This document shows, piece after piece, positions 26,309 to 35,370 of a DNA stretch of 64,000 nucleotides. Where the stretch lies: positions 1,504,221 through 1,568,220 of the forward strand of contig NZ_FNBN01000001.1 in the NCBI RefSeq assembly GCF_900102545.1, written 5' to 3'. Position 1 is the stretch's first letter, and every line of letters starts with the position of its first letter. The position numbers and the translations under genes are program-made. The notes under the pieces are model-generated. The model searched no databases. It saw only the letters and a program-made list of their open reading frames with translations, and was not told the DNA's origin. Source of the stretch: Chitinophaga filiformis (GTDB lineage: Bacteria > Bacteroidota > Bacteroidia > Chitinophagales > Chitinophagaceae).

Positions 26309-27646
26309 ATGCAACAGGAAGAACTAAATCAATTCCACGGAAAAACCCGCAGAGACTTTATGAAACAATCGTCTCTTTTAGCCGGCGGACTGCTGGCGGC
26401 TCCTATGCTGTCCCAGGCCAACTTCTTTTCAGGCGCAGACAATGTTATCAAGATAGCCCTGATCGGTTGTGGTGGTCGCGGTACCGGTGCGGCAGTACAG
26501 GCGCTCAGTACAAAAGAAAATGTACAACTGGTGGCAATGGCGGATGCTTTTGCCGACAGGTTGAACACCAGCTATAACAATATCAAAGACGAGGTAGGCG
26601 ATAAGCCCGGCCGTCTGAATGTAAAGGAAGAAAACAAGTTCGTCGGTTTCGACGCATATCAGAAAGCCATTGCATTGGCTGATGTCGTGATACTGGCAAC
26701 ACCTCCGGGTTTCCGTCCTATTCATTTCGAAGAAGCAGTGAAACAGGGAAAACACATCTTCATGGAAAAACCGGTAGCTACTGATCCTGCTGGTATCAAA
26801 AGAGTACTGGACGCCGCTGAAGTAGCGAAATCGAAGAAACTGAATGTGGTGGTAGGCTTACAGCGCCGCTACCAGACCTCTTACCGTGAGATGTATAAAC
26901 GTTTCCAGGATGGCATTATCGGCGATATCGTGTCTATGCAGGTATGGTGGAACCAGGGCGCGCTGTGGGTAAAACCACGTAAACCTGAGTATACAGAAAT
27001 GGAATACCAGATGCGCAACTGGTATTATTTCAACTGGCTGTGTGGCGATCATATCGTAGAACAGCATATCCACAATATCGATGTGGGTAACTGGTTTATG
27101 AACGATTATCCGGTAACAGCAGTGGGTATGGGTGGCCGTTCCGTACGTACAGGTAAAGAGTTCGGTGAGATCTATGATCACCACTTTGTAGAATACCGCT
27201 TTGGCAATGGTGTGGTGATGAACAGCCAGTGCCGCCACTGGAAAGATGCCGACAGCAGGGTAGATGAAGAGATTGTGGGAATAAAAGGTCGTATGCTGAT
27301 GGATAAGGCCGTGATTAAAGATCACAAGGGAAAGGTGCTGTACCAGTTTGATAAGAAAAATGAGAACCAACCTTACCAGGCGGAACATGATGAACTGTTT
27401 GCCGCTATCGCAAAAGGAGAATATAAGTTCTGGGATGCAGAGAGGGCAGCTAAAACAACGCTGACCGCTATTATCGGCAGACTGGCTACTTATTCCGGAC
27501 AGACGATTGCCTTTGACAAGGCGCTCAATTCAGGTCTGAACCTGCAGCCCGCCAAGTATGCCTTTGATGCAGCTCCTCCAATCGTGCCGGATGCATCAGG
27601 CAACTACGCCTACGCAAAACCTGGCATTACTAGATATTTTAGCTAA
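26309..27646 (+). CDS. Tat-exported Gfo/Idh/MocA-family oxidoreductase
   Basis: A 445-residue NAD(P)-dependent sugar oxidoreductase. It has a twin-arginine leader (TRRDFMKQS, hydrophobic to about residue 37), then a Rossmann segment IALIGCGGRGTGAAV, and the EKPVATDPAG motif holding the catalytic-region lysine. The C-terminal GFO_IDH_MocA domain follows. Export by Tat means the protein folds with its cofactor in the cytoplasm first. It follows the SUMF-like gene, and a terminator lies after it. It is probably part of a periplasmic sugar-oxidation route. Confidence 0.92.
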   Translation: MQQEELNQFHGKTRRDFMKQSSLLAGGLLAAPMLSQANFFSGADNVIKIALIGCGGRGTGAAVQALSTKENVQLVAMADAFADRLNTSYNNIKDEVGDKPGRLNVKEENKFVGFDAYQKAIALADVVILATPPGFRPIHFEEAVKQGKHIFMEKPVATDPAGIKRVLDAAEVAKSKKLNVVVGLQRRYQTSYREMYKRFQDGIIGDIVSMQVWWNQGALWVKPRKPEYTEMEYQMRNWYYFNWLCGDHIVEQHIHNIDVGNWFMNDYPVTAVGMGGRSVRTGKEFGEIYDHHFVEYRFGNGVVMNSQCRHWKDADSRVDEEIVGIKGRMLMDKAVIKDHKGKVLYQFDKKNENQPYQAEHDELFAAIAKGEYKFWDAERAAKTTLTAIIGRLATYSGQTIAFDKALNSGLNLQPAKYAFDAAPPIVPDASGNYAYAKPGITRYFS

Positions 27647-27675
27647 TGCGTAGTATATTTATAAAAAGGATATTG

Positions 27676-27704
27676 GAGGCCCCGTTAAGGGGCCTTCGCT
27701 TTAC
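27676..27704 (+). terminator. Terminator after the Gfo/Idh gene
   Basis: The stem aggcccc (27677-27683) / ggggcct (27689-27695) with a gttaa loop is followed by a short T-rich tract. The T run is weak. Confidence 0.55.
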
Positions 27705-27707
27705 AGG

Positions 27708-29036
27708 ATGTATATGAGACTAATCAGGATTGTTTTATCAGGCTGCCTGCTGCTCCTGGTGAAGCAGATAACTTTCGCACAAAATAGCCAGATCAGAAAA
27801 TGGGCAGAAGAGGAATTGCTGAGCAGCCCGGCCCTGCGACAGGCACATACCGGTATCTGTATCTATGAACCAGCCACGGGGAAATACTGGTATAGCTACC
27901 AGGATGATCATTATTTCACACCCGCCTCCAATACCAAGATATTCACACTATATACCGGCCTGCGTTTGCTGGGCGACTCTCTGCCGGCAATGCGTTACCT
28001 GGAAACAGATTCTGTATTGTATGTGAAGGGCACTGCAGATCCTGCCTTCCTGCATCCGGACTATACCCTGCAACCTGCCTGGCAGTTGTTACAGCAGACT
28101 AATAAACGCATCACGATAGTACCCACTGTAACGGAGAATAAACGTTTCGGTCCGGGATGGGCATGGAGTGATTACCAGGACTATTACCAGTCAGAACTAA
28201 ATGACTGGCCTATGTACGGCAACGTGGCGCACATCCGTCATCATGGAGATACGACAACGATCTATCCACGCATGTTCAGCGATACAGCGCATTTCTCTTT
28301 CCAAAGAGATGATAGCCTGGAAGAGCTTCTGGCAGAAAGAGATGAACGGAGTAACCGCTTCTCGCTGACCTTTAATGGAAATGACAGGAGTGTCCAGGAA
28401 GCAGAAGTGCCCTTCATAACAGGCAATGCCGGCGACCTTGCTTACAGGCTGCAGGATACCTTGCACAAGCCGGTTACTGTGCTGACAGATGGAACAGTAT
28501 TGCCGTCGACTGCTTTTACATTGCTGAAAGGTATTCCGGCAGATTCCCTGTTCCTGCCGATGATGCACAGAAGTGATAACTTCTTTGCCGAGCAGACGCT
28601 GATGATGTGTGCTGCGCGCCTCTGGGATACGATCAGTACTGATCGCATTATTGAGTTGATGGGAAAGAGCTTCCTGGCTAATTTACCGGATACGCCTAAA
28701 TGGGTGGATGGTTCTGGCTTGTCCAGATACAATCTGTTCTCGCCGAGAGACTTTGTAAGCGTATTATCAGATATGTATAAAACCTATCCTGCAGAAAGAC
28801 TGTATGCGCTGTTCCCGACAGGCGGTAAAGGCACACTGAGAAACTACTACAAACAACAGTTTGTCCACGCCAAAACAGGCACCTTATCCGGTTGTGTGGC
28901 ACTAAGCGGATACCTTGTTACTAAAAAGAACAAGACGCTGGTATTCAGCGTACTGGTCAACAACCATAACAATAGCGCCACAAACGTCAGAAGAACGGTA
29001 GAACATTTCCTGACACAGGTTTGGGAGAAGTACTAG
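27708..29036 (+). CDS. PBP4-type D-alanyl-D-alanine carboxypeptidase (S13)
   Basis: A 442-residue periplasmic penicillin-binding protein that trims or cleaves peptidoglycan cross-links. The signal peptide ends near TFAQ (25). All three S13 motifs are present: SxxK as SNTK (S74, K77), SDN at 289-291, and KTG at 389-391. Its stop codon overlaps that of the convergent lipoprotein gene by 4 bp. Start 27708 gives a normal signal peptide. Confidence 0.93.
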   Translation: MYMRLIRIVLSGCLLLLVKQITFAQNSQIRKWAEEELLSSPALRQAHTGICIYEPATGKYWYSYQDDHYFTPASNTKIFTLYTGLRLLGDSLPAMRYLETDSVLYVKGTADPAFLHPDYTLQPAWQLLQQTNKRITIVPTVTENKRFGPGWAWSDYQDYYQSELNDWPMYGNVAHIRHHGDTTTIYPRMFSDTAHFSFQRDDSLEELLAERDERSNRFSLTFNGNDRSVQEAEVPFITGNAGDLAYRLQDTLHKPVTVLTDGTVLPSTAFTLLKGIPADSLFLPMMHRSDNFFAEQTLMMCAARLWDTISTDRIIELMGKSFLANLPDTPKWVDGSGLSRYNLFSPRDFVSVLSDMYKTYPAERLYALFPTGGKGTLRNYYKQQFVHAKTGTLSGCVALSGYLVTKKNKTLVFSVLVNNHNNSATNVRRTVEHFLTQVWEKY

Positions 29037-29689
29037 TTGATGGAATAGTTCATCAGCCGGACGGTATCGGTAGGGGAGATGGTTTCAATGTAGCCTATCC
29101 CCAGCGCGTAATAATAAGTGGCAATGGTGCCAGCCGGATACGCCGTTTCTCCAACCAATACAGCAGCATCCTGCCGTACAACGATGACATTTTTATATTC
29201 CTTGCCCAATACGGTATGCGTTATCTGTTGACCCAGAATATGATACTGTAGTAAACCTTTCTGCTCTAAACCGGATACGGCTACAGATACAGTGTCGTTC
29301 CAGGTGGCCCCTTCACTGTAATCATCGTGCAGAAATAATCTGTCTCCGCCCTCCAGTTGATAGTCCTGCAGCGATACTCCCGGTTCATACAGGAAATAAC
29401 TGCCGTTGTTGCAGCGGATAAACTGATCGATATAACCGTCGTTAAGAATGGAATACTGATGCCCACTGATTGTAGTGTCACCTCTTACCTCAAGCGTATA
29501 TTGTGAGGTATCCCCGCTACTATTCGTATACTGATAGGTAAAGGAAGACCCGGTAGAGTAAGGTGCGTAGCCGCAATGGAAATCAGTTTTGAGACCCTCA
29601 AGACTTTTTTCTTTACGACAGGCAGACATAGAGAATATGGATAATGCTCCGACAAAAAACATTGACCTATACAACATATATAGACGCAA
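29033..29689 (-). CDS. Hypothetical lipoprotein
   Basis: A 218-residue predicted lipoprotein: the leader ends in SMSAC, with the lipidated cysteine near residue 24 and a charged CRKEKS start after it. The mature part is rich in Tyr, Thr and Gly and looks like a beta-sandwich or barrel. No family is recognised. It is convergent with and overlaps the carboxypeptidase gene by its stop codon. Surface or periplasmic location is inferred from the lipobox only. Confidence 0.75.
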   Translation of the reverse strand: MRLYMLYRSMFFVGALSIFSMSACRKEKSLEGLKTDFHCGYAPYSTGSSFTYQYTNSSGDTSQYTLEVRGDTTISGHQYSILNDGYIDQFIRCNNGSYFLYEPGVSLQDYQLEGGDRLFLHDDYSEGATWNDTVSVAVSGLEQKGLLQYHILGQQITHTVLGKEYKNVIVVRQDAAVLVGETAYPAGTIATYYYALGIGYIETISPTDTVRLMNYSIN

Positions 29690-29797
29690 AAGTTAATAGA
29701 ATGTACAGGGAACATAGGAATCGTAAGCGGCGTAAATGTAGTAAAAAACTGATGGCAGCGAAATGAATAAATTATTGTGTTTCAAAAATAAAAAGAT

Positions 29798-31168
29798 TTA
29801 GTTACACACTTTTAACGAAGGAGCAATCGTTCCGCTATTCGCCTGCAGGGTGGTGGTGGACGTGTTGTTGTTACGGTTGTCTGTAGCGGTGAGCGTAACG
29901 GTGGTTGGCTGATTATTACAGCGCACAACAGTGAGGTTGAATCTACCATTATAAATATGGGCGGCATAGTTCCGGTAATCCACATTGACGATCACCGTGC
30001 CATTTACCACATTGAAGCGATCACAGTCTCTCGCTATTCCATTGATCACCAGGGTTTGGTTTTCAGGAAGAGCAACGCTTATATTGCTGATCTCTGTAGC
30101 GGCGTTAAAAGGGCCGATCTCCTGCTGACGGAGCAGATTGAGGCAATTGTCTGTCAGGGTCATAATCAACGGTACATTGGAGGCTGCTTTACCATAGTAG
30201 ATGCCATCCACATTGGTATATCCAAATGTGGGGATTAAGTCTGTTTTTGTAAGCACGGTAACGCGTGTATTAGATACCGGCGCGTTCAGTTGATCCGTTA
30301 CTTTGGCCGTAAGTGTGATCTGCGGGAATGTCGTTGCACAAGCCCAGAAGCCAGCCTGATTGGCTGTACCAACATAGTCATTTCCCTGGCGGGTAGCCTG
30401 CCCCTCTTCTTTCCAGAAGCCGGTAGCGCTGTCGAAATGCCATAAAGGTATCTGCTGCGGAGCACTGGACGTGAGTTCACTGGGAATCATAATCTGAAAG
30501 CTTGCAGGTTTCGCCGGATTAGGTTGGAGCACAGCTCTGGCAATATCTTCCATCGTGAAAACAAGCATGCTGAATACACGCAGGCCCATCTGTCTGTTGT
30601 TCTTATCAATCCCCCGTAGGTCTCCCGGCATCTGGTCTGCTATGGTACTGCCTTCGGGGTGTATGTAAAAGGAACGGACAGTCGCTGTACCGTTGTATGG
30701 CTGGTTATCGGCCGTGAGAATAGCATTAGGGGGGAATGTAAGAGTGCCTTCGGGGAATGGAATAAGATCGCCGGTAGTGGCATCAATATTATTCTCGTTT
30801 TGAAGTATTAACTCTACCTGGATATACTGTTGCTCGCCCTCACGTACCATGAGCGTCCGGTATCCCTTGAAATAGCCAAACTTTTCCACACTTACCACTG
30901 CAGCGTCGTCTGGTACCCTGACATCTTCCAGCAGGAAATGTCCGTCTTCATTTGTTGCAGCGGTTTCACCACCGGCACTTACAACTGCATTGTGTACCGG
31001 CTGTAATTGTTCATTCAAAATGCGGCCCTCAATGCTGGTCTGTACTATTTGAACGGGAGGAGTGATATCCGGCGGGGTTCCTTCCTCAGAAAGCATTTTT
31101 TTACACCCACTCACCAGGAGTAAGAACAATAACGTTGGCAGTATTGGGGACCATCTTGCTAAGTGCAT
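29798..31168 (-). CDS. Lipoprotein with carboxypeptidase-regulatory-like domain
   Basis: A 456-residue lipoprotein. The ATG at 31168 gives a lipobox leader (LLLVSGCKK, lipidated Cys about residue 21); an upstream frame to 31276 would spoil it. Residues about 45-120 form a carboxypeptidase-regulatory-like (CarboxypepD_reg) beta-sandwich (EGRILNEQLQPVHNAVVSAGG, ATNEDGHFLLEDV). A long region of unknown fold follows, then further beta repeats (TLTAKVTDQLNAPVSNTRV). Such proteins are common outer-membrane-associated lipoproteins in Bacteroidota; the role is unknown. Confidence 0.82.
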   Translation of the reverse strand: MHLARWSPILPTLLFLLLVSGCKKMLSEEGTPPDITPPVQIVQTSIEGRILNEQLQPVHNAVVSAGGETAATNEDGHFLLEDVRVPDDAAVVSVEKFGYFKGYRTLMVREGEQQYIQVELILQNENNIDATTGDLIPFPEGTLTFPPNAILTADNQPYNGTATVRSFYIHPEGSTIADQMPGDLRGIDKNNRQMGLRVFSMLVFTMEDIARAVLQPNPAKPASFQIMIPSELTSSAPQQIPLWHFDSATGFWKEEGQATRQGNDYVGTANQAGFWACATTFPQITLTAKVTDQLNAPVSNTRVTVLTKTDLIPTFGYTNVDGIYYGKAASNVPLIMTLTDNCLNLLRQQEIGPFNAATEISNISVALPENQTLVINGIARDCDRFNVVNGTVIVNVDYRNYAAHIYNGRFNLTVVRCNNQPTTVTLTATDNRNNNTSTTTLQANSGTIAPSLKVCN

Positions 31169-31233
31169 AAAAATCTGGGGATTGGGATTATAATCGTTGC
31201 AGTAAATATAGCACTTAAGCGGCTGATATCCAA

Positions 31234-31267
31234 AGAAAAAGGGGAAAGCTTTGCAGCCTTCCCCTTT
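31234..31267 (-). terminator. Terminator after the second Gfo/Idh gene
   Basis: A hairpin with arms around aaggggaaagct / cagccttcccctt is followed by five T residues on the minus strand. It ends the minus-strand Gfo/Idh gene. Confidence 0.75.
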
Positions 31268-31290
31268 GATTATCATTAAGTTGCATAAGC

Positions 31291-32739
31291 TTATACGCCC
31301 AGGCTCCAGCCCTGACGATATGTTCTTTTTACAAACTGGTTGGCATCATCAAAGTTGGTGATCTTCATTTCTTTACTATCCCACAGCAGTTTGATATAAC
31401 GGCCTGGGAATGTGGTTCTTCCGTCTTTTTCTTTCTTGATGTCGAAGCTTCTGATGGCCAGGTTTGCCATTAACAGCGTTTCTGTAAGCGGACCAGCAAT
31501 AGAGAACGGAGAGCTGATCGCTTTGTTCTTATCGCTGTTGTAACCTGCGATAGCTGCATTCACCCACTGTACATAGTGCCCTTCCGGTACACGTGCGATA
31601 GTCTGTGGTGTGTTGGTCGTTTTAGTCTTGCTGGTAGGCAGCAACTGAGGATCCCTACCGTAAGTGCCACACATCATCTTACCTTTATCGCCGATCAGGA
31701 TAGCGCCGTTACCACCGTCGCCCATTACTTCATTAGGACCCAGTTCTTCCGGACGTTCCGGCTGGATACCACCATCCATCCAGTGGAGAGTGATCTCTTT
31801 ACCGTTCTTGCCATCAAATTTCAGGATCACGTGAGAAGACGGAGGACAGCTTTCCGGGAAATAACCACGTTTGAACTCATCTACATATACGCTACCCACG
31901 CTGCACTCCACTGATTTAGGATAGCCCAGGCCCAGTATACGGAAAGGAGGTTCTATGATATGACATCCCATGTCGCCTAATGCACCGGTACCATAATCCC
32001 ACCAGCCACGCCAGTTGAAAGGCACCAGTTTATCAATATAATCTTTGTAAGGAGCAGTACCCAGCCAGAGATCCCAGTCGAGTTCCTTTGGTACTTCAGC
32101 TTTCATGCTTGACCATGGAATACCCTGTGGCCATACCGGACGGTCTGTCCAGCAATAAACGGTATGCACGTCGCCTACCAGGCCTGCATTATACCATTCC
32201 ATCATCTGGCGTACACCGTCGCCGGAAGCTCCCTGGTTACCCATCTGTGTCACCACTTTATGTTTCTTGGCGCCGGCAGTCAATGCGCGTGCTTCGAAGA
32301 TGTCGTGGGTGAGTGGTTTCTGCACGTACACGTGCTTACCCAGCTGCATGGCTGCCATAGCAGCTACGGCGTGCTGATGGTCTGGGGTAGATACAGTAAC
32401 AGCATCTATATTTTTATGCTCTTTATCGAGCATTTCCCGGAAGTCCTTATAGAATTTCGCTTTGGGAAAACGGGCAACAGAGTTGGCTGCCCTGCGGGTA
32501 TCAACGTCGCACAGATATGCAATATCTGCCGGGCCTTTGGCGATCTCAGACAGATCGCTTTCACCTTTACCACCCACACCTATACCGGCTACGCGCAAAC
32601 GATCACTGGGTGCAATAAAACCTTTACCTCCTAATACGTGACGTGGAACGATCATAAAGCCGGCCGCTGCCAGAGCGCCGTTCTTTAAAAATGATCTGCG
32701 GGATTCATGACTTCCCTGATTGTTTTTTTCCTGGACCAT
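31291..32739 (-). CDS. Tat-exported Gfo/Idh/MocA-family oxidoreductase
   Basis: A 482-residue NAD(P)-dependent oxidoreductase with a twin-arginine leader (ESRRSFLKNG, hydrophobic to about 35). The Rossmann-fold part has VAGIGVGGKG and VQKPLTHD, where the catalytic-region lysine follows. The C-terminal GFO_IDH_MocA domain is long, as in Bacteroidota sugar enzymes of this type. The ATG at 32739 is preferred to an upstream TTG. It is transcribed with the gluconate-dehydrogenase-like pair upstream and may act on oxidised sugars. Confidence 0.92.
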   Translation of the reverse strand: MVQEKNNQGSHESRRSFLKNGALAAAGFMIVPRHVLGGKGFIAPSDRLRVAGIGVGGKGESDLSEIAKGPADIAYLCDVDTRRAANSVARFPKAKFYKDFREMLDKEHKNIDAVTVSTPDHQHAVAAMAAMQLGKHVYVQKPLTHDIFEARALTAGAKKHKVVTQMGNQGASGDGVRQMMEWYNAGLVGDVHTVYCWTDRPVWPQGIPWSSMKAEVPKELDWDLWLGTAPYKDYIDKLVPFNWRGWWDYGTGALGDMGCHIIEPPFRILGLGYPKSVECSVGSVYVDEFKRGYFPESCPPSSHVILKFDGKNGKEITLHWMDGGIQPERPEELGPNEVMGDGGNGAILIGDKGKMMCGTYGRDPQLLPTSKTKTTNTPQTIARVPEGHYVQWVNAAIAGYNSDKNKAISSPFSIAGPLTETLLMANLAIRSFDIKKEKDGRTTFPGRYIKLLWDSKEMKITNFDDANQFVKRTYRQGWSLGV

Positions 32740-32816
32740 AAGTAACAAAATTTACCGATCAATATAATAGAAAATGAGAGAAAGTGCCTGTTAATAGTGA
32801 TGTATGGAGTATTGGA

Positions 32817-33506
32817 CTACTTATCCCAGGTCATCACCTTACTCCTGTCCTCCATTTTCACATAGAGCGGCAACAGCTTTTCGTCGTATGCCAATCCATA
32901 ATGCTCCAATACATCAGCCGGAACACCATCCCACTCATTCGGCGTATTGCCCTTGTAACCAATATCTTTGATGCCCATCTGGGTAGTAAAGAAACCATTC
33001 GCCGTCAGGTCTCTCATCAGGCTGAAGAAGGCTGCACCCTGTACCATGTCTGGTTTTACCTGTTCAGGATAGGCAATCTGATCTATCAGTTCAATCTGTT
33101 GCTGGTGAGTACAATCTGTAAAGGCGTTATTATAACGTTTCGCACATTGTATATCCAGCCAGCGCAGTCCTCCGCGAAGCGGCAGTTTGAACTGTGGCTG
33201 GTCTTTTGCCATGAACTCGATAAACTCCGGTACCTTGGCTTCTGAAGCGCTGCCGGAATGTTCATCAGCAGGAATAATGATATCTGCAAGTACGGTGATC
33301 GTCTTCATCTCTGCGGCAGTAAAAAACGTTTCTGCCATCAGCGCGGCATCTCTTGCAGCTTCCGGTTCGGTACGGCCATAGGATGGCAACTTTCCTGCTC
33401 CGTCTTTATCTTTTGTGGCTGTCTTCTTATCGTCACAGCCGGTCAGAATAGCGCCCACCGAGAGAGAGCCAATGGTCAGCGCTTTGAGTGATTCCCTTCT
33501 GTCCAT
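32817..33506 (-). CDS. Gluconate 2-dehydrogenase subunit 3-like lipoprotein
   Basis: A 229-residue member of the gluconate 2-dehydrogenase subunit 3 family. It has an RR leader (DRRESLKAL) that ends in a lipobox (AILTGC, Cys about 24), so it is likely a Tat-exported lipoprotein. The partner GMC gene is immediately upstream on the same strand (22 bp). In this family the small subunit is needed for export or stability of the flavoprotein. The substrate is undetermined. Confidence 0.88.
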   Translation of the reverse strand: MDRRESLKALTIGSLSVGAILTGCDDKKTATKDKDGAGKLPSYGRTEPEAARDAALMAETFFTAAEMKTITVLADIIIPADEHSGSASEAKVPEFIEFMAKDQPQFKLPLRGGLRWLDIQCAKRYNNAFTDCTHQQQIELIDQIAYPEQVKPDMVQGAAFFSLMRDLTANGFFTTQMGIKDIGYKGNTPNEWDGVPADVLEHYGLAYDEKLLPLYVKMEDRSKVMTWDK

Positions 33507-33528
33507 ATTTCAAATGAGTTGAGTCGTG

Positions 33529-35268
33529 TTAAATGTTTTGTTTCTTCAGTTCGCCCATGATGTATTCTGATGCACGCATGGATAAAGCCAGGATTGTCCA
33601 GGTAGGGTTCTTGTCTGCCTGTGATACAAACGGACCACCATCTACAACGAACAGGTTCTTCACATCATGTGCCTGATTGTATTTATTCAGTACAGAACGT
33701 TTAGGATCATCGCCCATGCGGGTAGTACCTACTTCGTGGATGATCCTGCCGGGAGTTTCCAGTCCGTACATGGTTTCAGCGCCGGGTTTAGTACCAAGCG
33801 GAACACCGCCCATTTCATGGATGATCTGTTCAAAAGTATCCTGCATATGTTTGGCCTGTTTGATCTCATGATCGCTCCAGGTGTAATTAAAACGTAACAC
33901 AGGAATACCCCACTTGTCCACTACTTTCGGATCTATTTCGCAGTAGTTGTCTTCACGCGCAATACATTCTCCTCTACCGGCAAAACCAACGGTAGCACCG
34001 TAGAAGCGACGGTAATCATCTTTCAATGATGCACCATAGCCACCTGCTGGTTTGAGTTTACCATCACTGCCGGGGTATTTTCCATTGAAACGTTCAACAC
34101 CGGAGAAGCCGCCATAGGAAGGCATGCGCATACCGCCACCGAATTCTATATGATAGCCACGGGCGAAGTCCAGTTTCTTATTATCCTCCCACCATGGAAT
34201 GTACACATGCATACCACCCACACCATCTTCATTATACCGCTTATGGTCCATCAGTTTTGGCATGAAGGCCGCACGGGACGAACCGGTAGAATCATGCAGG
34301 TATTTACCAACCACACCACTTGAATTGGCTAATCCATTAGGATGCTGTGCTGATTTTGAATTCAGCAACAGGCGGGCAGATTCACAAGCACTGGCAGCAA
34401 GTATTACTACTCTTGCCCTCACTGTATATTCCTGGAGATCAGTTTTATCCACAAAGGAAATGCCGGTAGCCTTACCTTCTTTATCAGTCAATACTTCACG
34501 AGCCATGGCGTTATCGTACAGGTCTACGTGTCCGCTTTTCATAGCAGGCTTCACCAGTACGGAAGAAGAGGAGAAGTCAGCATACACCTGGCAGCCGCGG
34601 TTACACTGTCCACAGAAGAAACAGGCGCCACGCTCTTTATTTACCGGGCGTGTCAGCATAGACATACGTGCAGTGATAACCGGAATGTTCAGTTTCGCAC
34701 CCGCCTTTTGCAGCATCAGTTCGTGCAGCCTTGGTTTGGGCGGAGGCAGGAAATAACCATCCGGTTCATTGGGAAGACCTTCTTTGGTGCCGAATACACC
34801 GATCATTTTATCGACACGGTCGTAGTAGGGCGCTACATCTTCATAGCTGATCGGCCAGTCGTCGCCATGACCATCGTAACTCTTATGTTTAAAGTCCCGC
34901 GGACCAAAACGCAGGGAGATACGTCCCCAGTGATTGGTACGTCCACCCACCATACGGGAACGGAACCAGTCGAATTTGGTGCCACCGCTGGTCGTGTAAG
35001 GTTCTCCTTCTATTTCCCAGCCGCCATAGGCAGCATCGAAATCACCGAAGGGACGGGTAGTAGAGGCGCCTCTGCGTGGTGAAGCATCGGGCCATTTTAA
35101 TTGTGTGATTTGTTGTGGATCTGCCGGATCATATTTGGGCCCCGCTTCCAAAAGGGCTATTTTAAGACCGGCCTCAGAGAGTATTTTAGCAGCCATACCG
35201 CCACCTGCGCCTGAGCCAACAATGCAAATGTCATAAACAGGTCCTTTCTGTTTGATCTGAAAAGCCAT
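33529..35268 (-). CDS. GMC-family flavoprotein oxidoreductase
   Basis: A 579-residue FAD enzyme of the glucose-methanol-choline family. The FAD-binding GSGAGGGMAAKIL is near residues 17-29, and the C-terminal catalytic segment reads HEVGTTRMG with NPTWTILALS at the end. A cysteine motif, CFFCGQCNRGC, lies in the middle region and could bind an Fe-S cluster. No leader is present; export would be through the Tat leader of the partner subunit. The pair is typical of gluconate 2-dehydrogenase and glucoside 3-dehydrogenase. Which sugar it oxidises is not shown by the sequence. Confidence 0.92.
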   Translation of the reverse strand: MAFQIKQKGPVYDICIVGSGAGGGMAAKILSEAGLKIALLEAGPKYDPADPQQITQLKWPDASPRRGASTTRPFGDFDAAYGGWEIEGEPYTTSGGTKFDWFRSRMVGGRTNHWGRISLRFGPRDFKHKSYDGHGDDWPISYEDVAPYYDRVDKMIGVFGTKEGLPNEPDGYFLPPPKPRLHELMLQKAGAKLNIPVITARMSMLTRPVNKERGACFFCGQCNRGCQVYADFSSSSVLVKPAMKSGHVDLYDNAMAREVLTDKEGKATGISFVDKTDLQEYTVRARVVILAASACESARLLLNSKSAQHPNGLANSSGVVGKYLHDSTGSSRAAFMPKLMDHKRYNEDGVGGMHVYIPWWEDNKKLDFARGYHIEFGGGMRMPSYGGFSGVERFNGKYPGSDGKLKPAGGYGASLKDDYRRFYGATVGFAGRGECIAREDNYCEIDPKVVDKWGIPVLRFNYTWSDHEIKQAKHMQDTFEQIIHEMGGVPLGTKPGAETMYGLETPGRIIHEVGTTRMGDDPKRSVLNKYNQAHDVKNLFVVDGGPFVSQADKNPTWTILALSMRASEYIMGELKKQNI

Positions 35269-35370
35269 ATCGTGGATAATTTAATTGAGCTAAAGTGATT
35301 TTAAATCTATAAATTATTTTCTAAGGTTGCTAGCAAAAAAGTATAAAAGGAAATTTGTAAAAACATAGTA

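Noticed and set aside
31169..31276. Upstream start for the lipoprotein with regulatory domain
   Set aside because: It would put over 35 residues before the lipobox leader; the ATG at 31168 fits the signal peptide.
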